Positions 42,868 through 52,785 of a stretch of 64,000 bases of DNA are shown here, in pieces. The position numbers were made by a program, and so were the translations under genes. The notes under the pieces were generated by a model that saw nothing but the letters and a program-made list of their open reading frames with translations, did no database searches and had not been told where the DNA came from. Within the stretch, counting starts at the first letter, position 1; each line of letters begins with the position of its first letter. The stretch covers positions 41,498 through 105,497 of the forward strand of contig DUMB01000080.1 of NCBI GenBank assembly GCA_012840085.1, read 5' to 3'. This DNA is from Clostridiaceae bacterium (GTDB lineage Bacteria > Bacillota > Clostridia > Acetivibrionales > DUMB01).

Positions 42868-43923
42868 TTAATTGTTTTTATTATGCTCTCTTACGGTATC
42901 GATAAACGCCTGAATGTTTTCCCACGGAACGTCAGGCTCCAGCACATGTGTCGGTGCAAGCAACAGGCCTCCTCCATTTCCTACTTCATTTATCATCTTT
43001 ATACACACATCCCTGACTTCGTCAGGCGACCCAAAGGGCATAGTAGTCTGAGTTCCCACCGTCCCCCAGAAGGAAAGCTTGTCACCATATAGCTTCTTGA
43101 TTTCTACAGGGTTCATACACTCAGGCTGGACAGGATTTAAAATGTCAACACCTATCTCAATCAAGTCCGGAATAATCTTCTGCAGGTTTCCGTCACCATG
43201 ATAAAAAATCATGATCCCGGGGTTTTCACTCCTCGCAGCACATATTACCTTTGCAAGTCTGGGTTTGATATATTCCCTCCACGTGTCCGGATGCATCATC
43301 ATGTCCAGTTGCGTAGATACATCATCTCCAAGACGCAGTACATCACATCCTGCTCTGGCAAACATACCTGCAGTAGTACATCTTCTATCCGTGATCTGAT
43401 CCAGGAGATATATTGCACATTCCGAGCCGGTAGCCATATCAATAAGAAAGTTGTCCATTCCTCTCAAATACCAGGCTGTCTCAAATATCGTCACTTCCTC
43501 GTATGCAACTGCAATCAGATCCCGTCCTTTTACCTCCTGTACCTTCTGAAAAAAACTTTTCCAATCGTAATCCTTAATGGGATTAGGGTATGGATACTTC
43601 TCGTAATCTGAAAGAAGCTCAAAATCTTTCATAGGGTGAATCATTCTGTTAAAATCAACAGTGTCTCCCTGTTTGAATCCAATGCCCCAATCATTGATAA
43701 AAATACCTTCTACGCTCTTGTAATATTTATGAAATTTTTCTGATCCGCCGATGTAGTCCACAAACAGGAGTCTGGTCGGGAAGCCGTAATATTCGGCATA
43801 ATCCTCCATACCTGTCCTTTGCCTGAACTCGGCCAGAAGAGATGGACATAAAATGAACTCAAATGGTATATAAGAACTGCCCTTTCTTCTCATAGCATAT
43901 AAAAAGTTTTCACGTACCGACAT
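42868..43923 (-). CDS. URO-D-family protein (methyltransferase-like), second copy
   Basis: 351 aa from the ATG at 43923 behind GGAGTGG. The TIM-barrel URO-D/MtaA-type features are FYHGDGNLQKIIPDLIEIG, DILNPVQPECMNPVEIKKLY and GTVGTQTTMPFGSPDEV. In this branch the proteins are usually corrinoid-dependent methyltransferases or related enzymes, not heme decarboxylases; no corrinoid protein is encoded nearby. It lies 26 bp after its paralogue in the same operon. Substrate unknown. Confidence 0.75.
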   Translation of the reverse strand: MSVRENFLYAMRRKGSSYIPFEFILCPSLLAEFRQRTGMEDYAEYYGFPTRLLFVDYIGGSEKFHKYYKSVEGIFINDWGIGFKQGDTVDFNRMIHPMKDFELLSDYEKYPYPNPIKDYDWKSFFQKVQEVKGRDLIAVAYEEVTIFETAWYLRGMDNFLIDMATGSECAIYLLDQITDRRCTTAGMFARAGCDVLRLGDDVSTQLDMMMHPDTWREYIKPRLAKVICAARSENPGIMIFYHGDGNLQKIIPDLIEIGVDILNPVQPECMNPVEIKKLYGDKLSFWGTVGTQTTMPFGSPDEVRDVCIKMINEVGNGGGLLLAPTHVLEPDVPWENIQAFIDTVREHNKNN

Positions 43924-43949
43924 AAATTCCACTCCAATATAAAGCAATC

Positions 43950-45059
43950 CTATTTTTGATTAAACACTTCATTAAAAATCTCAACATATTTGAGAATTTG
44001 CTTATATGAGCATTCGGGTGGAATTCTGTGATCAGGAATCGGCAAAAATCCTCCTTTATCCACTTCGCTTTTCAGTTCCAGCAAATGCCTCCTTAAATCT
44101 TCTTCCCCTTTCGAAATCATATGCTTGTCAACCCCACCCATCATTTTCAAATCATCACCAAATTTCATTCTTAATTCACTTGGGCTGCAGCCCCATTTGC
44201 CAACTTCAACCGGGAATATGATATCGAAGCCGGATTCCAGCCATAGCGGGATAAACGAGTCAACTCTGCCATCACTGTCAATCAAGGCAAATTCAACCCC
44301 GTTACTTTTATAAAAGGATATAAGTTTTTTATAGTACTTGTCAAAAATCTTCCTGTAAATTGATGGTGAAAACAAAGGCCCATCCGCTCCGCAGCAATCC
44401 TCAAAAAAATAAACCAGATCGAATTTGACTTTTTTCAACACCGGTTCCATTAGAATAATAAACATATCAACAATATGTGAAACCATTTCCTCTAATAAAT
44501 TGGGATCATCATACATCAACAATGAAACAGCTTCAATGCCCATCCAGTTGCGGAGCCAGCCATATAAGCTTCCACCCATAAATGCCAGGAGCATATCCTT
44601 TTCATTTACCTGCGCAGCTAAACCTATCCAGTCATCAGGGCGTCTTCTCTTATCTTCCGGGTCAAGATACCTCTTAAAATCCAACCATGATTCACGGGTA
44701 GGCTTGAGTCCGTATTCCAATGTATGGACTACTGAGCTCCCAAGCTTGCTTTCTTTATATATATCTCCTACAGAATTTCGTCTTATTATATATTGGTCTG
44801 TCTCTTCCAGCACACAGGGAGAGATGTCACCAATCAAGTAAGTATTAACCAGTCCGTGGCATCCCCACATATCATACTCCCAATCCGGGTCCATACCCGG
44901 TACCTGTGGTCCGGCATCAGCTTTTAAATTAATATATCCGTCAAAGCCTTCATTTTGCCAGCGGAGCTTCGTCTCAGGCCAAGTGCCAAAAAAATAAATT
45001 GGAATACGATCTACATGTTCCCCAGTAAATAATGCTTTGAATCTGGATCTGTGGTTCAT
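43950..45059 (-). CDS. URO-D-family protein (methyltransferase-like), first copy
   Basis: 369 aa with a good AGAGGTG site. It starts NHRSRFKALFTGEHVDRIPI (the URO-D N-terminus). It has DLVYFFEDCCGADGPLFSPS, a metal-binding-type segment, FALIDSDGRVDSFIPLWLES, and ends with GGVDKHMISKGEEDLRRHLL. It sits downstream of the transporter's binding-protein gene, separated by a strong stem-loop. Together with its paralogue it probably processes an imported compound, perhaps by demethylation. Inferred from context. Confidence 0.75.
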   Translation of the reverse strand: MNHRSRFKALFTGEHVDRIPIYFFGTWPETKLRWQNEGFDGYINLKADAGPQVPGMDPDWEYDMWGCHGLVNTYLIGDISPCVLEETDQYIIRRNSVGDIYKESKLGSSVVHTLEYGLKPTRESWLDFKRYLDPEDKRRRPDDWIGLAAQVNEKDMLLAFMGGSLYGWLRNWMGIEAVSLLMYDDPNLLEEMVSHIVDMFIILMEPVLKKVKFDLVYFFEDCCGADGPLFSPSIYRKIFDKYYKKLISFYKSNGVEFALIDSDGRVDSFIPLWLESGFDIIFPVEVGKWGCSPSELRMKFGDDLKMMGGVDKHMISKGEEDLRRHLLELKSEVDKGGFLPIPDHRIPPECSYKQILKYVEIFNEVFNQK

Positions 45060-45100
45060 AACCAGACACCTCTCTTTATATATTTTCTCTAAAAATGAGT

Positions 45101-45131
45101 GCAGCCCTCCCGCTCTTCACAGGAGGGCTGC
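45101..45131 (-). terminator. stem-loop between the binding-protein gene and the URO-D genes
   Basis: GCAGCCCTCC and GGAGGGCTGC form a 10-bp GC-rich stem with an 11-nt loop; ACTCATTTTT follows on the minus strand. It lies 18 bp after the binding-protein stop codon. It may partly end the transcript and stabilise the binding-protein message. Confidence 0.65.
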
Positions 45132-45148
45132 AAAATGAGCTTTACATT

Positions 45149-46876
45149 TTACTTATTTAGCAGTGGTTTCCAGCTGTATTTTTGTCCTAATGCTTTCTTA
45201 GCATTTTGGAAGCATTCATTTCTCCACTCAATAAGCTCATCCAGTCCGAGCGATTTATATTCTTCAATCGCTGCATTATAATTTCTTTCAAACTCTTCGT
45301 CTGTCTTTGAAATAATTATTTTAGCAATATTTTGTTTTTCAGCATTTTCTATTTTTGTTGCTACTTCCTGCATTGACTCAAAGCGTGGGTCTGTAGGATC
45401 GGGCTTACCGCCTGCTGCGTTATAGTCAGCTGAGTATTTAGCCATTGGCTGTTTTACGCATATATCGTTAGTTGCAAGAGTTAACGGGTCTGTTGGCGGA
45501 GCATCCCAATGCATACGTCTGCAGTAATTATCCAATTGCATCATACTGCAAATAGCAAACTTTTTGCTTCCATTTGCCATATCTTCGATAGCTTCCGGTG
45601 TGCGTGTAATTATAGTTCTATCTTCATTCCATGTATAGGTTAGACCTTCTTTTCCATACTGGGTGTCTAACAGCCCTTCATCTGACAGCAGATATTCAAA
45701 CAAGCCCAAAATTCTTTCCGGCTTCTTTGCATTTTTGGTTATGGCTGTAGTTAACCATCCAAATCCTCTTATGTCCTGAAGCACCGGTTCATCCCCTGCG
45801 CTGTTTCTGAGCTCAACAGGAATATAGACAGCATTGGAATCTGAGTTGTAAAGTGCCTGCATTTGTTGCACAAAGTCCTGCGGAGCTGTAAACTGTGCAA
45901 AAACACGACCGCTTTGAATTTTTTCATTAATCTGTTCTCTTGTGTCAGTGAAATTCGCATCATGGATAAGTCCCATTCTGTATGCAGTATTATAGAATTT
46001 AAGAGCTTCTTTGTACTGCGGTTGCAATAAATCCATCAAGTAGTTTCCATTTTCATCTTCATATGGCGTTGCGAAATATTGGCACAGCCACAAAATGGAA
46101 TTCCTAATAGAAAATTCATAAAGCTGCATTGGAATAATTTCCTTGCCGTTATATTCCTTTATCTCATCCTTAACTCTTTTGCAGGCATTAAGGAAGTTCT
46201 CAGGAGTAGTCATATCCGGACTTCCTATTGCTTCCCACATATCCTTTCTGATAGTTATACAACCATTAGGAACCAACTGTTCGCCGGAAAGCAAGTCCTC
46301 GCTGGAATATGCATAGTTGGGCAGCAGATAGGTTTTTCCATCATCCTCGGCATACCAGTCGAAAACATCCTTACGTATAACTGTATTCATCATTTCGGGT
46401 GCATATTTTTCAATAAGGTCATTGTACGCAAGAATCATGCCTTCAGCAGCTAATTTGTTGGTAAGAGCACGGTTTTTGTTTTTCCACCAGCCCTCAATTG
46501 TAATTACGTCAGGAAGTGTGTTGGAAGCAATCATAGTGGCAAGTTGCTGGCCGTCATCTGATGCAGGCGTCATAAAATTAATTGTCGCACCTGTTTTCTC
46601 CTTGATTATACTTGAAACCAAATCTTCTCCCCATTCCTGTCCGTTCCATTTCCACCAGGACAGGTCAACATACCAGTCAACAGTAAACGGTGATGTATCT
46701 TTTTGATAGAAATACTTTGTATCAGCAACATCATTTGTAGAAGATTCATTGGTTTTAGTCTCACCAGTCTCACCTTTTTGGGCTTCATTCGTTGTACTGC
46801 TACTCTTTCCGCATGCCACCAATGTCAAAAGCATTATAGCCAGAATTACAATGGCAATACCTTTAACACTTTTCAT
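45149..46876 (-). CDS. extracellular solute-binding lipoprotein (Ytc/Lpl type)
   Basis: 575 aa with a strong AGGAGG site. Lipobox LLTLVAC (C22), then a Ser/Thr/Glu linker. The long family-1 binding-protein body has STPDVITIEGWW-like patterns (TLPDVITIEGWWKNKNRALT), YLLPNYAYSSEDLLSGEQLV and KNAKKPERILGLFEYLLSDE. This LipO/YtcQ subtype is larger than usual sugar-binding proteins and typically pairs with YteP and YtcP permeases, as here. The ligand is unknown; no hallmark residue points to one sugar. Confidence 0.9.
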   Translation of the reverse strand: MKSVKGIAIVILAIMLLTLVACGKSSSTTNEAQKGETGETKTNESSTNDVADTKYFYQKDTSPFTVDWYVDLSWWKWNGQEWGEDLVSSIIKEKTGATINFMTPASDDGQQLATMIASNTLPDVITIEGWWKNKNRALTNKLAAEGMILAYNDLIEKYAPEMMNTVIRKDVFDWYAEDDGKTYLLPNYAYSSEDLLSGEQLVPNGCITIRKDMWEAIGSPDMTTPENFLNACKRVKDEIKEYNGKEIIPMQLYEFSIRNSILWLCQYFATPYEDENGNYLMDLLQPQYKEALKFYNTAYRMGLIHDANFTDTREQINEKIQSGRVFAQFTAPQDFVQQMQALYNSDSNAVYIPVELRNSAGDEPVLQDIRGFGWLTTAITKNAKKPERILGLFEYLLSDEGLLDTQYGKEGLTYTWNEDRTIITRTPEAIEDMANGSKKFAICSMMQLDNYCRRMHWDAPPTDPLTLATNDICVKQPMAKYSADYNAAGGKPDPTDPRFESMQEVATKIENAEKQNIAKIIISKTDEEFERNYNAAIEEYKSLGLDELIEWRNECFQNAKKALGQKYSWKPLLNK

Positions 46877-46962
46877 TATAATTTCCTCCTATCATACTTT
46901 GTTTTTATCTTAAAAGCAGTAACCCTTTAGACTTCTTAAGAGTCTGCTTTAAAGAACTATTA

Positions 46963-47847
46963 TTATCCTTTTACAGATCCCAGCATTACACCTTTGACCA
47001 GGTATTTCTGAACAAAAGGATAGAGCATAAATATTGGTATTGAACTTACGACAATTGCTGCATATCTCACAGTAGTAATACTTATTGTGCTCATCACATG
47101 CGCAGGAACCCTGATGTTAGCCTGTCCCTGTCCCAAAGATGCTTCTTTAATAAGCTTTACAAGAAATAACTGCAGTGTCTGAAGCTTAGGGTCAGTGGTA
47201 AAAAGCATGGAATCGAAAAATGAATTCCAATGGAATACTCCCACCCATAAAGCGATAGTTGCCAGGACCGGCTTACTCAACGGCAGATACAGCTTCCAGA
47301 AAATTGTAAACTCTCTCGCACCGTCTACTACCGCAGATTCATGTATTTCCTCCGGTATTTCACGGAAATAATTAGCAAATATAATCATATTGAATACACT
47401 GTATAAATTCGGTACTATATACACCCAGAAGGAATTATTCAATGACAAGGTTTTAAGTACTAAAAAATATGGTATCAATCCGCCGGAAAAAAACAATGTA
47501 AAAAGATTAAACCAATATATCTGCTTTTTAAATTTCAGGTCTTTTCGTGACATACCATAGCTTACCATAGCGGTAAAAAAGACTCCTGCAGGTGTTCCTA
47601 TCAATGTTCTCGCTATAGTATTCTTAAAGCCGATGTATAAACGGTTGTCATTGAAAATCATTTTATAATTGTCCAGTGAAAACACCCTGGGGAACAAATA
47701 TACCCCGCCATTCATATAATCGGTACCTTGATTGAAAGAACCAGCCAGAACATAAATGAATGGATAAATGGTAATACAGGAAATTAAAATTAAAAATATA
47801 TAATTAAAATAATCAAACTTATTCAGTGAGCTTTTTCTTTTAAACAT
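46963..47847 (-). CDS. ABC transporter permease (LplC/YtcP type)
   Basis: 294 aa, six membrane helices. It begins FDYFNYIFLILISCITIYPF; the EAA loop is EIHESAVVDGAREFTIFWKL, and the end MLYPFVQKYLVKGVMLGSVK is characteristic of the YtcP/LplC subgroup. The start has AAGGGGG upstream. It sits 12 bp after the partner permease and 86 bp before the binding-protein gene. As for the other transporter, no ATPase gene is present. Confidence 0.92.
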   Translation of the reverse strand: MFKRKSSLNKFDYFNYIFLILISCITIYPFIYVLAGSFNQGTDYMNGGVYLFPRVFSLDNYKMIFNDNRLYIGFKNTIARTLIGTPAGVFFTAMVSYGMSRKDLKFKKQIYWFNLFTLFFSGGLIPYFLVLKTLSLNNSFWVYIVPNLYSVFNMIIFANYFREIPEEIHESAVVDGAREFTIFWKLYLPLSKPVLATIALWVGVFHWNSFFDSMLFTTDPKLQTLQLFLVKLIKEASLGQGQANIRVPAHVMSTISITTVRYAAIVVSSIPIFMLYPFVQKYLVKGVMLGSVKG

Positions 47848-47859
47848 TTTGCTTCCCCC

Positions 47860-48792
47860 TTAATAAATGCCGCGATTGAGATATTTCTTGGACAGTGTGT
47901 TGCTTCCCCACAAAAGCAGGAATGCAATGAACGATTTAAATACGCCGACAGCTGTCGTGAATGAGTATCTCATTTCAGAAATACCAATCTTGTAAACATA
48001 GGTGTCTATTACCTCGCTCCTGTCCAAATTTAGCTGATTCTGCAGTACATATATCTGGTCAAAACTTGAGTTTAAGAGATTACTTATTGAAAGCAGAAGC
48101 AAAATAACTATTGTGCTAAGTATGCCGGGTAATGTTATATACAGCATTCTTTGAAAACGATTTGCTCCATCAATAATAGCTGCTTCATATTGTTCAACGT
48201 CTATTCCTGCTATTGCAGCAAGATATATAACAGCACCCCATCCTAATCCTTTGATAATTCCACTAACAGTTGCAATAGACCAAAAATAATTCGGATTCGC
48301 TAAAAAGGAAATTGGCTCTTTAATGAGTCCGAGCTTTTGCAAAACTACATTAATAATTCCATTATCCGATGAAAGCATGCTTATAACTATGCCTCCGAAC
48401 ACAACCCAGGATACGAAGTATGGAAAATATGTGATAGTTTGAACTGTTTTCTTAAATCCCAGGTGGCGGACTTCATTCAGAAGCAATGCAAAAATTATTG
48501 GAGCAGGAAAACTCAATACTAACTGAAAAACGTTCAATCCAATTGTATTTATCATAACGTCACGAAAATACTTATCATTCAAAAAATCTATAAAGTTTTG
48601 AAAACCCACAAATGGCTTTGTTACGAGAGCTTTAGTTATGTTTATAACCCCGTCCATATCCTTAAAAGCAATAATAATACCGAACATTGGAAGGTAATTG
48701 AATATTACCAGAAAAACAACTCCAAGCATCGCCATAAAGAACACGGGAAAATTGAATTTGGTACTTGAAGTTTTGTTCATAAAGTTCTTCAT
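47860..48792 (-). CDS. ABC transporter permease (LplB/YteP type)
   Basis: 310 aa, six membrane helices, with the EAA loop DVEQYEAAIIDGANRFQRML and the ending LLWGSNTLSKKYLNRGIY, typical of the YteP/LplB subgroup. The first ATG lies directly after GAAAGG with no spacer; a second ATG at 48780 has a 12-nt spacer and may be the true start. It is the first gene of the operon, behind the conserved regulated promoter at 48880-48955. Confidence 0.9.
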   Translation of the reverse strand: MKNFMNKTSSTKFNFPVFFMAMLGVVFLVIFNYLPMFGIIIAFKDMDGVINITKALVTKPFVGFQNFIDFLNDKYFRDVMINTIGLNVFQLVLSFPAPIIFALLLNEVRHLGFKKTVQTITYFPYFVSWVVFGGIVISMLSSDNGIINVVLQKLGLIKEPISFLANPNYFWSIATVSGIIKGLGWGAVIYLAAIAGIDVEQYEAAIIDGANRFQRMLYITLPGILSTIVILLLLSISNLLNSSFDQIYVLQNQLNLDRSEVIDTYVYKIGISEMRYSFTTAVGVFKSFIAFLLLWGSNTLSKKYLNRGIY

Positions 48793-48879
48793 CCTTTCAC
48801 GTAAGTTTGCATACTAAGTTTTATACTACAAATGCTGATTTGGAAACAATATTTTAGACTGCTTCTTGGATACATTTAA

Positions 48880-48955
48880 ATTATAGATTAATGCTTATGG
48901 AAAATAAATGACTCTTTTTTACTACAACGTACTTCTTTTTATTAAAATGTGACAA
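48880..48955 (-). promoter_or_regulatory. regulated promoter, copy 1 (permease operon)
   Basis: TATAAT (48885-48880 on the minus strand), 15 nt, then AAAATAAATGAC (plus-strand reading from 48901), TTTTTTACTACAAC, GTAC, and TTTTTAT. The -35 region is a poor match, so an activator is expected. The same blocks at the same spacing occur at 50687-50760 and 56386-56455. Two TTTTTA half-sites about 20 bp apart fit an AraC-type regulator such as the YesN-like protein. Confidence 0.7.
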
Positions 48956-48989
48956 TGATGAGACATGGATAAGACAGGGGGGAGGATAA

Positions 48990-49035
48990 GACAGGGGACG
49001 GTTCCGTGGCTTAAGCCACGGAACCGTCCCCTGTC
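48990..49035. repeat. perfect 46-bp palindrome related to the RAYT element ends
   Basis: The two 23-bp halves are exact reverse complements and contain GACAGGGGACGGTTCCGTGG. The outer 15-18 bp match both ends of the RAYT element at 56471-57370. The flanks carry short direct repeats (ATAAGACAGGG on the left; TGTCTCATTAGG on the right). It looks like a non-autonomous REP-like or MITE-like copy. It lies 17 bp downstream of the GH43-like gene. Confidence 0.85.
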
Positions 49036-49051
49036 TCATTAGGCTGTCTCA

Positions 49052-50518
49052 TTAGGGTAGTATCATCAAGTAGTCCAGATCCTTGTTGTAGCCTGTTGAT
49101 AATTGATTCTTATCATTGCGTATCACAACTTTTATCGTATGATTGCCCGGCGATAAGCCTGTTTTTGACCACAGGAGCACCGACTTTAAAAAAGTGGGAC
49201 TGTATGTGTCAATAGTAGCCTGATAGACTCCATCTATATATATATCCGCCTTACCATTATCACTGGCCTTACTGCCATAATAGTATATATTCGTGCCTCT
49301 GAATGAACACTCAAAATACGCGCCTGGTGATGATGTCCACTTGTCTGTTCCCATATACCATGTATTTAAATTGGAATCAAAGTAGTCATTCCATGCTCCT
49401 GAATAAGTTACAGCTTTATTCTGTCCATCAATTTTAGTAACTAAAGACAGATCTGATTTTGGGGACGTAAAAATCCTGTAACTCCAAAGCCAATTTGAAC
49501 CTGTGTCTGAGCTTGTATAAGCAATGGTATATCCGTTGGCTCCTCCAACCAGACCTCCCCATGTGTCCGTTAGAAGGCATGCATTATGGTTTCTGGCATG
49601 ACCTGTCTGGTCGCAGCTCAACATGCCCTCAACAGTCCACGTACCTGAGTTGCTCCATATATTGCTGCCGGATGTATATGCCACCTGAATCTCACTGCTT
49701 ACGAAATCAGGCAGCACATTTTCTTCTATTCCACGATCCCTGACCATATAGAATCTATCTGTTGCACCATCATATGCAAATGCGGCATTATGGAAACAAA
49801 AACTATTCGGTGTCTTATCTGTCAATCCATTCTCAAAAACCCTGTACTCCGTACCAATAGAAGGATTGGACATATTTGCTATATTAATTTCCCTTCTGCA
49901 AATGTAAGTTTGATTGGGATCTGTCCAACTAGTTCCCTTGGTATAAAAAAGCAGCATGCGTCCTACACCATCAACACAAGTTGCGCTGGCCTGCCCTACT
50001 CCCCATGTTGTTCTGTCTGAATAAGGTATAAGGGGATTTCCGGAGTATTTAACCCATGGTCCATCAAGACTGTCTGCAAAAGCTACTCCAATTTGATTAT
50101 GACAGTTGTCATACTGGTCAGTGCCAAGATAAAACATAACATAAGAGTATGTGTGGCCATTGTATGTAAAACTCCCCTGCTTTACATCGGGATCACATAC
50201 ATGTACACTGTCCCAGCCGCTGCCGCTTGGCGCCAGGGCAATGTTTTGATTCCCCCAATTCCATTTACCACCACTGTAGGTTGCTTTCCTGTAATAAATG
50301 TAGTCGACAACACTACCTGAATCTTTGTTTTTACAGTAAAACATGTACCTTTCTGTTGGTGAAGCCTGAATGTATGAAGGACAGTAGTTGTAATAATCTC
50401 CCGGGCCATCATTAAATTCCATCTTCGAAACCGCAATACTTGTACTTTCCTGTAAAATCAGGGTAAATGATATCACCAGAAATATACCTAAGATGCGGAT
50501 CAGCTTGAACTTTTTCAT
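49052..50518 (-). CDS. secreted GH43-like five-bladed propeller protein with C-terminal carbohydrate-binding-like domain
   Basis: 488 aa. Signal peptide (IRILGIFLVISFTLILQEST). Residues about 40-350 show propeller repeats typical of GH43/GH117-like proteins: YYNYCPSYIQASPTERYMFY, CDPDVKQGSFTYNGHTYSYV, GVAFADSLDGPWVKYSGNPL and RMLLFYTKGTSW. The C-terminal 120 residues (YYGSKASDNGKADIYIDGVY, then GLSPGNHTIKVVIR) form a jelly-roll found beside such enzymes. It probably trims a plant or host glycan outside the cell. The exact activity is open, because the catalytic acids were not identified. It has its own regulated promoter. Confidence 0.7.
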   Translation of the reverse strand: MKKFKLIRILGIFLVISFTLILQESTSIAVSKMEFNDGPGDYYNYCPSYIQASPTERYMFYCKNKDSGSVVDYIYYRKATYSGGKWNWGNQNIALAPSGSGWDSVHVCDPDVKQGSFTYNGHTYSYVMFYLGTDQYDNCHNQIGVAFADSLDGPWVKYSGNPLIPYSDRTTWGVGQASATCVDGVGRMLLFYTKGTSWTDPNQTYICRREINIANMSNPSIGTEYRVFENGLTDKTPNSFCFHNAAFAYDGATDRFYMVRDRGIEENVLPDFVSSEIQVAYTSGSNIWSNSGTWTVEGMLSCDQTGHARNHNACLLTDTWGGLVGGANGYTIAYTSSDTGSNWLWSYRIFTSPKSDLSLVTKIDGQNKAVTYSGAWNDYFDSNLNTWYMGTDKWTSSPGAYFECSFRGTNIYYYGSKASDNGKADIYIDGVYQATIDTYSPTFLKSVLLWSKTGLSPGNHTIKVVIRNDKNQLSTGYNKDLDYLMILP

Positions 50519-50686
50519 TATTATACCTCCTTATTTTTTTGATAGTGTTTTTTTGGTTTGTCATTCTGATGCGCTTTTTTGTCTGAATCTACTGTCTGAA
50601 TCTTCTTGAATCTTTTGGAATCTTGTGCCGCTCTTAAGCTTTTGATTAATTATTTGGAAGAGTACCCTTCTTATATGCATAATTGA

Positions 50687-50760
50687 ATTGTATATAAAAT
50701 ACTTTGAAAAATAAATGACGGATTTTTACGATTGTGTATGTGTTTTTATGATAGTATACT
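50687..50760 (-). promoter_or_regulatory. regulated promoter, copy 2 (GH43-like gene)
   Basis: TACAAT -10 (50692-50687 on the minus strand), 15 nt, then AAAATAAATGAC, TTTTTACGATTGT, GTAT and TTTTTAT in the plus-strand reading. Spacing and order equal copy 1. It lies about 170 bp upstream of the GH43-like start and shares the divergent region with the sensor-kinase gene. Confidence 0.7.
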
Positions 50761-50841
50761 TTTTTGCATGACTTACAGTATAACAACTGTATAATAACTG
50801 TAATAAAAAAGCAGGCAGCACTGCTCTTAAAATTTTGGTTG

Positions 50842-50870
50842 TTGCAATGGAAAATAAAACTTGTTAATAT
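50842..50870 (+). promoter_or_regulatory. promoter of the YesMN pair
   Basis: TTGCAA (50842-50847), a 17-bp spacer and TAATAT (50865-50870), 40 bp upstream of the kinase start. The two boxes are moderate matches, suggesting low constitutive expression of the regulators. The rest of the 50519-50910 gap shows only AT-rich sequence and the copy 2 regulated promoter. Confidence 0.5.
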
Positions 50871-50910
50871 AAATATGATTTAAATATAGTTGTCAAAGGA
50901 GCCAATCCTA

Positions 50911-52734
50911 ATGAGAATTTCCTCCATAATTAACTTTTTGAGGGATATGAAACTTTCTTATAAGTTAATTATTTCTATTATTTTGGTGGTAATAATCCCG
51001 GTATCCGCTCTTGGGAAAATATCTTATGACAATTATATCAATCAGATAAAAGGCCAAATATACAAAGACACTCAAGCACAACTTCTTCAAAGAGCAGGCC
51101 AGGTCAGTGAAAAGATATTTCTGGTTGAAAACTTTTCTTCCAACCTTTCTTACAGCTATATAATTATAAACTTTCTGGACGGAACATTTACAACAATATA
51201 TGAAGATATCGCGAACTATTCTCTCCTGGAAAAATATGTAACATCTTTAAAAGCTGCCAATGACAGTATAATCAGTAGCGTAAGTATATTCTACATCAAT
51301 CCGAATATTCCTGAGAAATGGCCGCTTTTTTACAACATTGAACGGTTGGACAAAAATTACCTCGAAAAGTATGATATTATTTCGAAGGATTCAAAGTGGC
51401 TCTTTAAGGAAAACGCATCATTAAAGGGAATTGTTCACTCGCCGAAAAGGTTCTTTTTTGAAGATAATGAGTTTGTGTTTATTAAGCCAATCCTTCAGCA
51501 GTTCTCATCCAGAATTATAGGTTTTATTAAGACAAGTGTAAAAGATGATAAACTTTTCAGTTCTATAGACAGTAATGGAAATGCAGGCACACATTTCTTA
51601 CTTACAGATGATGAAGGAAATGTTGTATACGATCCAAACCATCTATATGACAAGATTAATCCTGCTTTCTTTACAAACTTTACTGCAGGGAAAACATTCA
51701 ATGATAAAAATCACATAATTATGTCGGAACCGATAAACTCTTTGAACTTAGTTCTTATTGCAGTAACTTCAATTAAAGAGCCGCTTAGACAAGCTGCCAG
51801 TGCAAGTATAAAGTTCCTTTGGATAATTCTTATCTGTGTTGCTTTTAGTTGTATAACCGTTTATCTCATTGTTCAACTACTGTTTAAAAAAGTAAATAAA
51901 ATAATGAATGCCATGAAAATTATTTCCAGTGGTGACTTATCCGTACGGGTAAATATAAACTCCAAGGATGAAGCCGGTATTCTGGCGGCAAATTTCAATT
52001 CTATGATTGAAAACATCCTTGCCCTCAAAGAAATGGTTGTAGAAAGAGAAAGACAGATCAGAATAGCCGAAATCAATGCCCTGCAAGCACAGATCAATCC
52101 TCATTTTATATATAATACACTTGAAATTTTTAAATCAAAGCTTGAGTTAAAAAAAGATTATGAAATCGCCAATTCAATTTATTCGCTTGGAAGAATGCTG
52201 CGGTACAGTACCCGATGGTCACAGGAAAGCGTATTGAAAGATGAAATAGATCACCTTAATAACTACATCAAGCTGCAGAAAATTAACATGGGAGACAACT
52301 TGAACGTATTCATCAACTGCAGTCCTGACCATTATAACTGTAAGACTATAAAGCTTCTTCTTCAGCCCCTGGTAGAAAACTGCATAATTCATGGAGTTCA
52401 TACTAATGGCAGCATAAATATTGAGGTTAATATATACAGGGATAACAATCTGCTGATTATTGAAGTTTTTGACGATGGTAAAGGAGTGTCAGAGGACAGG
52501 CTGTCAATTATTCAAAACATGCTGAAGGCGGATGTGAACTGGAACAGAAACAATAAAAACCAGGAAGCCACACCGGTTATAACGAATCTTTCGGGTATAG
52601 GCTTGAAAAATATCAACGACAGAATTAAATTAGGTTATGGGTACGAATATGGTGTCTACATCGAATCTGAAGCAGGTATTTATACCCGTGTTACTGTCGT
52701 ACTTCCATATATTAGTCTTGATCAACTGCAATGA
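50911..52734 (+). CDS. YesM-type sensor histidine kinase
   Basis: 607 aa from the ATG at 50911 behind AAAGGAG; a TTG 21 bp upstream has no site. N-terminal membrane helix (YKLIISIILVVIIPVSALGK), an extracellular sensing region (residues about 40-300), a second helix (FLWIILICVAFSCITVYLIV), HAMP, the motif AQINPHFIYNTLEIFKSKLE, and the ATPase with ENCIIHG, DDGKGV and GIGLKNINDRI. It pairs with the response regulator encoded 51 bp downstream. The neighbouring operons on both sides carry a common promoter motif that is its likely output. Confidence 0.92.
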   Translation: MRISSIINFLRDMKLSYKLIISIILVVIIPVSALGKISYDNYINQIKGQIYKDTQAQLLQRAGQVSEKIFLVENFSSNLSYSYIIINFLDGTFTTIYEDIANYSLLEKYVTSLKAANDSIISSVSIFYINPNIPEKWPLFYNIERLDKNYLEKYDIISKDSKWLFKENASLKGIVHSPKRFFFEDNEFVFIKPILQQFSSRIIGFIKTSVKDDKLFSSIDSNGNAGTHFLLTDDEGNVVYDPNHLYDKINPAFFTNFTAGKTFNDKNHIIMSEPINSLNLVLIAVTSIKEPLRQAASASIKFLWIILICVAFSCITVYLIVQLLFKKVNKIMNAMKIISSGDLSVRVNINSKDEAGILAANFNSMIENILALKEMVVERERQIRIAEINALQAQINPHFIYNTLEIFKSKLELKKDYEIANSIYSLGRMLRYSTRWSQESVLKDEIDHLNNYIKLQKINMGDNLNVFINCSPDHYNCKTIKLLLQPLVENCIIHGVHTNGSINIEVNIYRDNNLLIIEVFDDGKGVSEDRLSIIQNMLKADVNWNRNNKNQEATPVITNLSGIGLKNINDRIKLGYGYEYGVYIESEAGIYTRVTVVLPYISLDQLQ

Positions 52735-52785
52735 CACCGCAAATTATATATTGACATCGTAAATATACACATAAGGAGTATTTGT

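Noticed and set aside
42868..45059. Heme-pathway uroporphyrinogen decarboxylase
   Set aside because: The two copies are divergent, sit in a transporter operon and are not near other heme genes; the methyltransferase-like branch is more likely.
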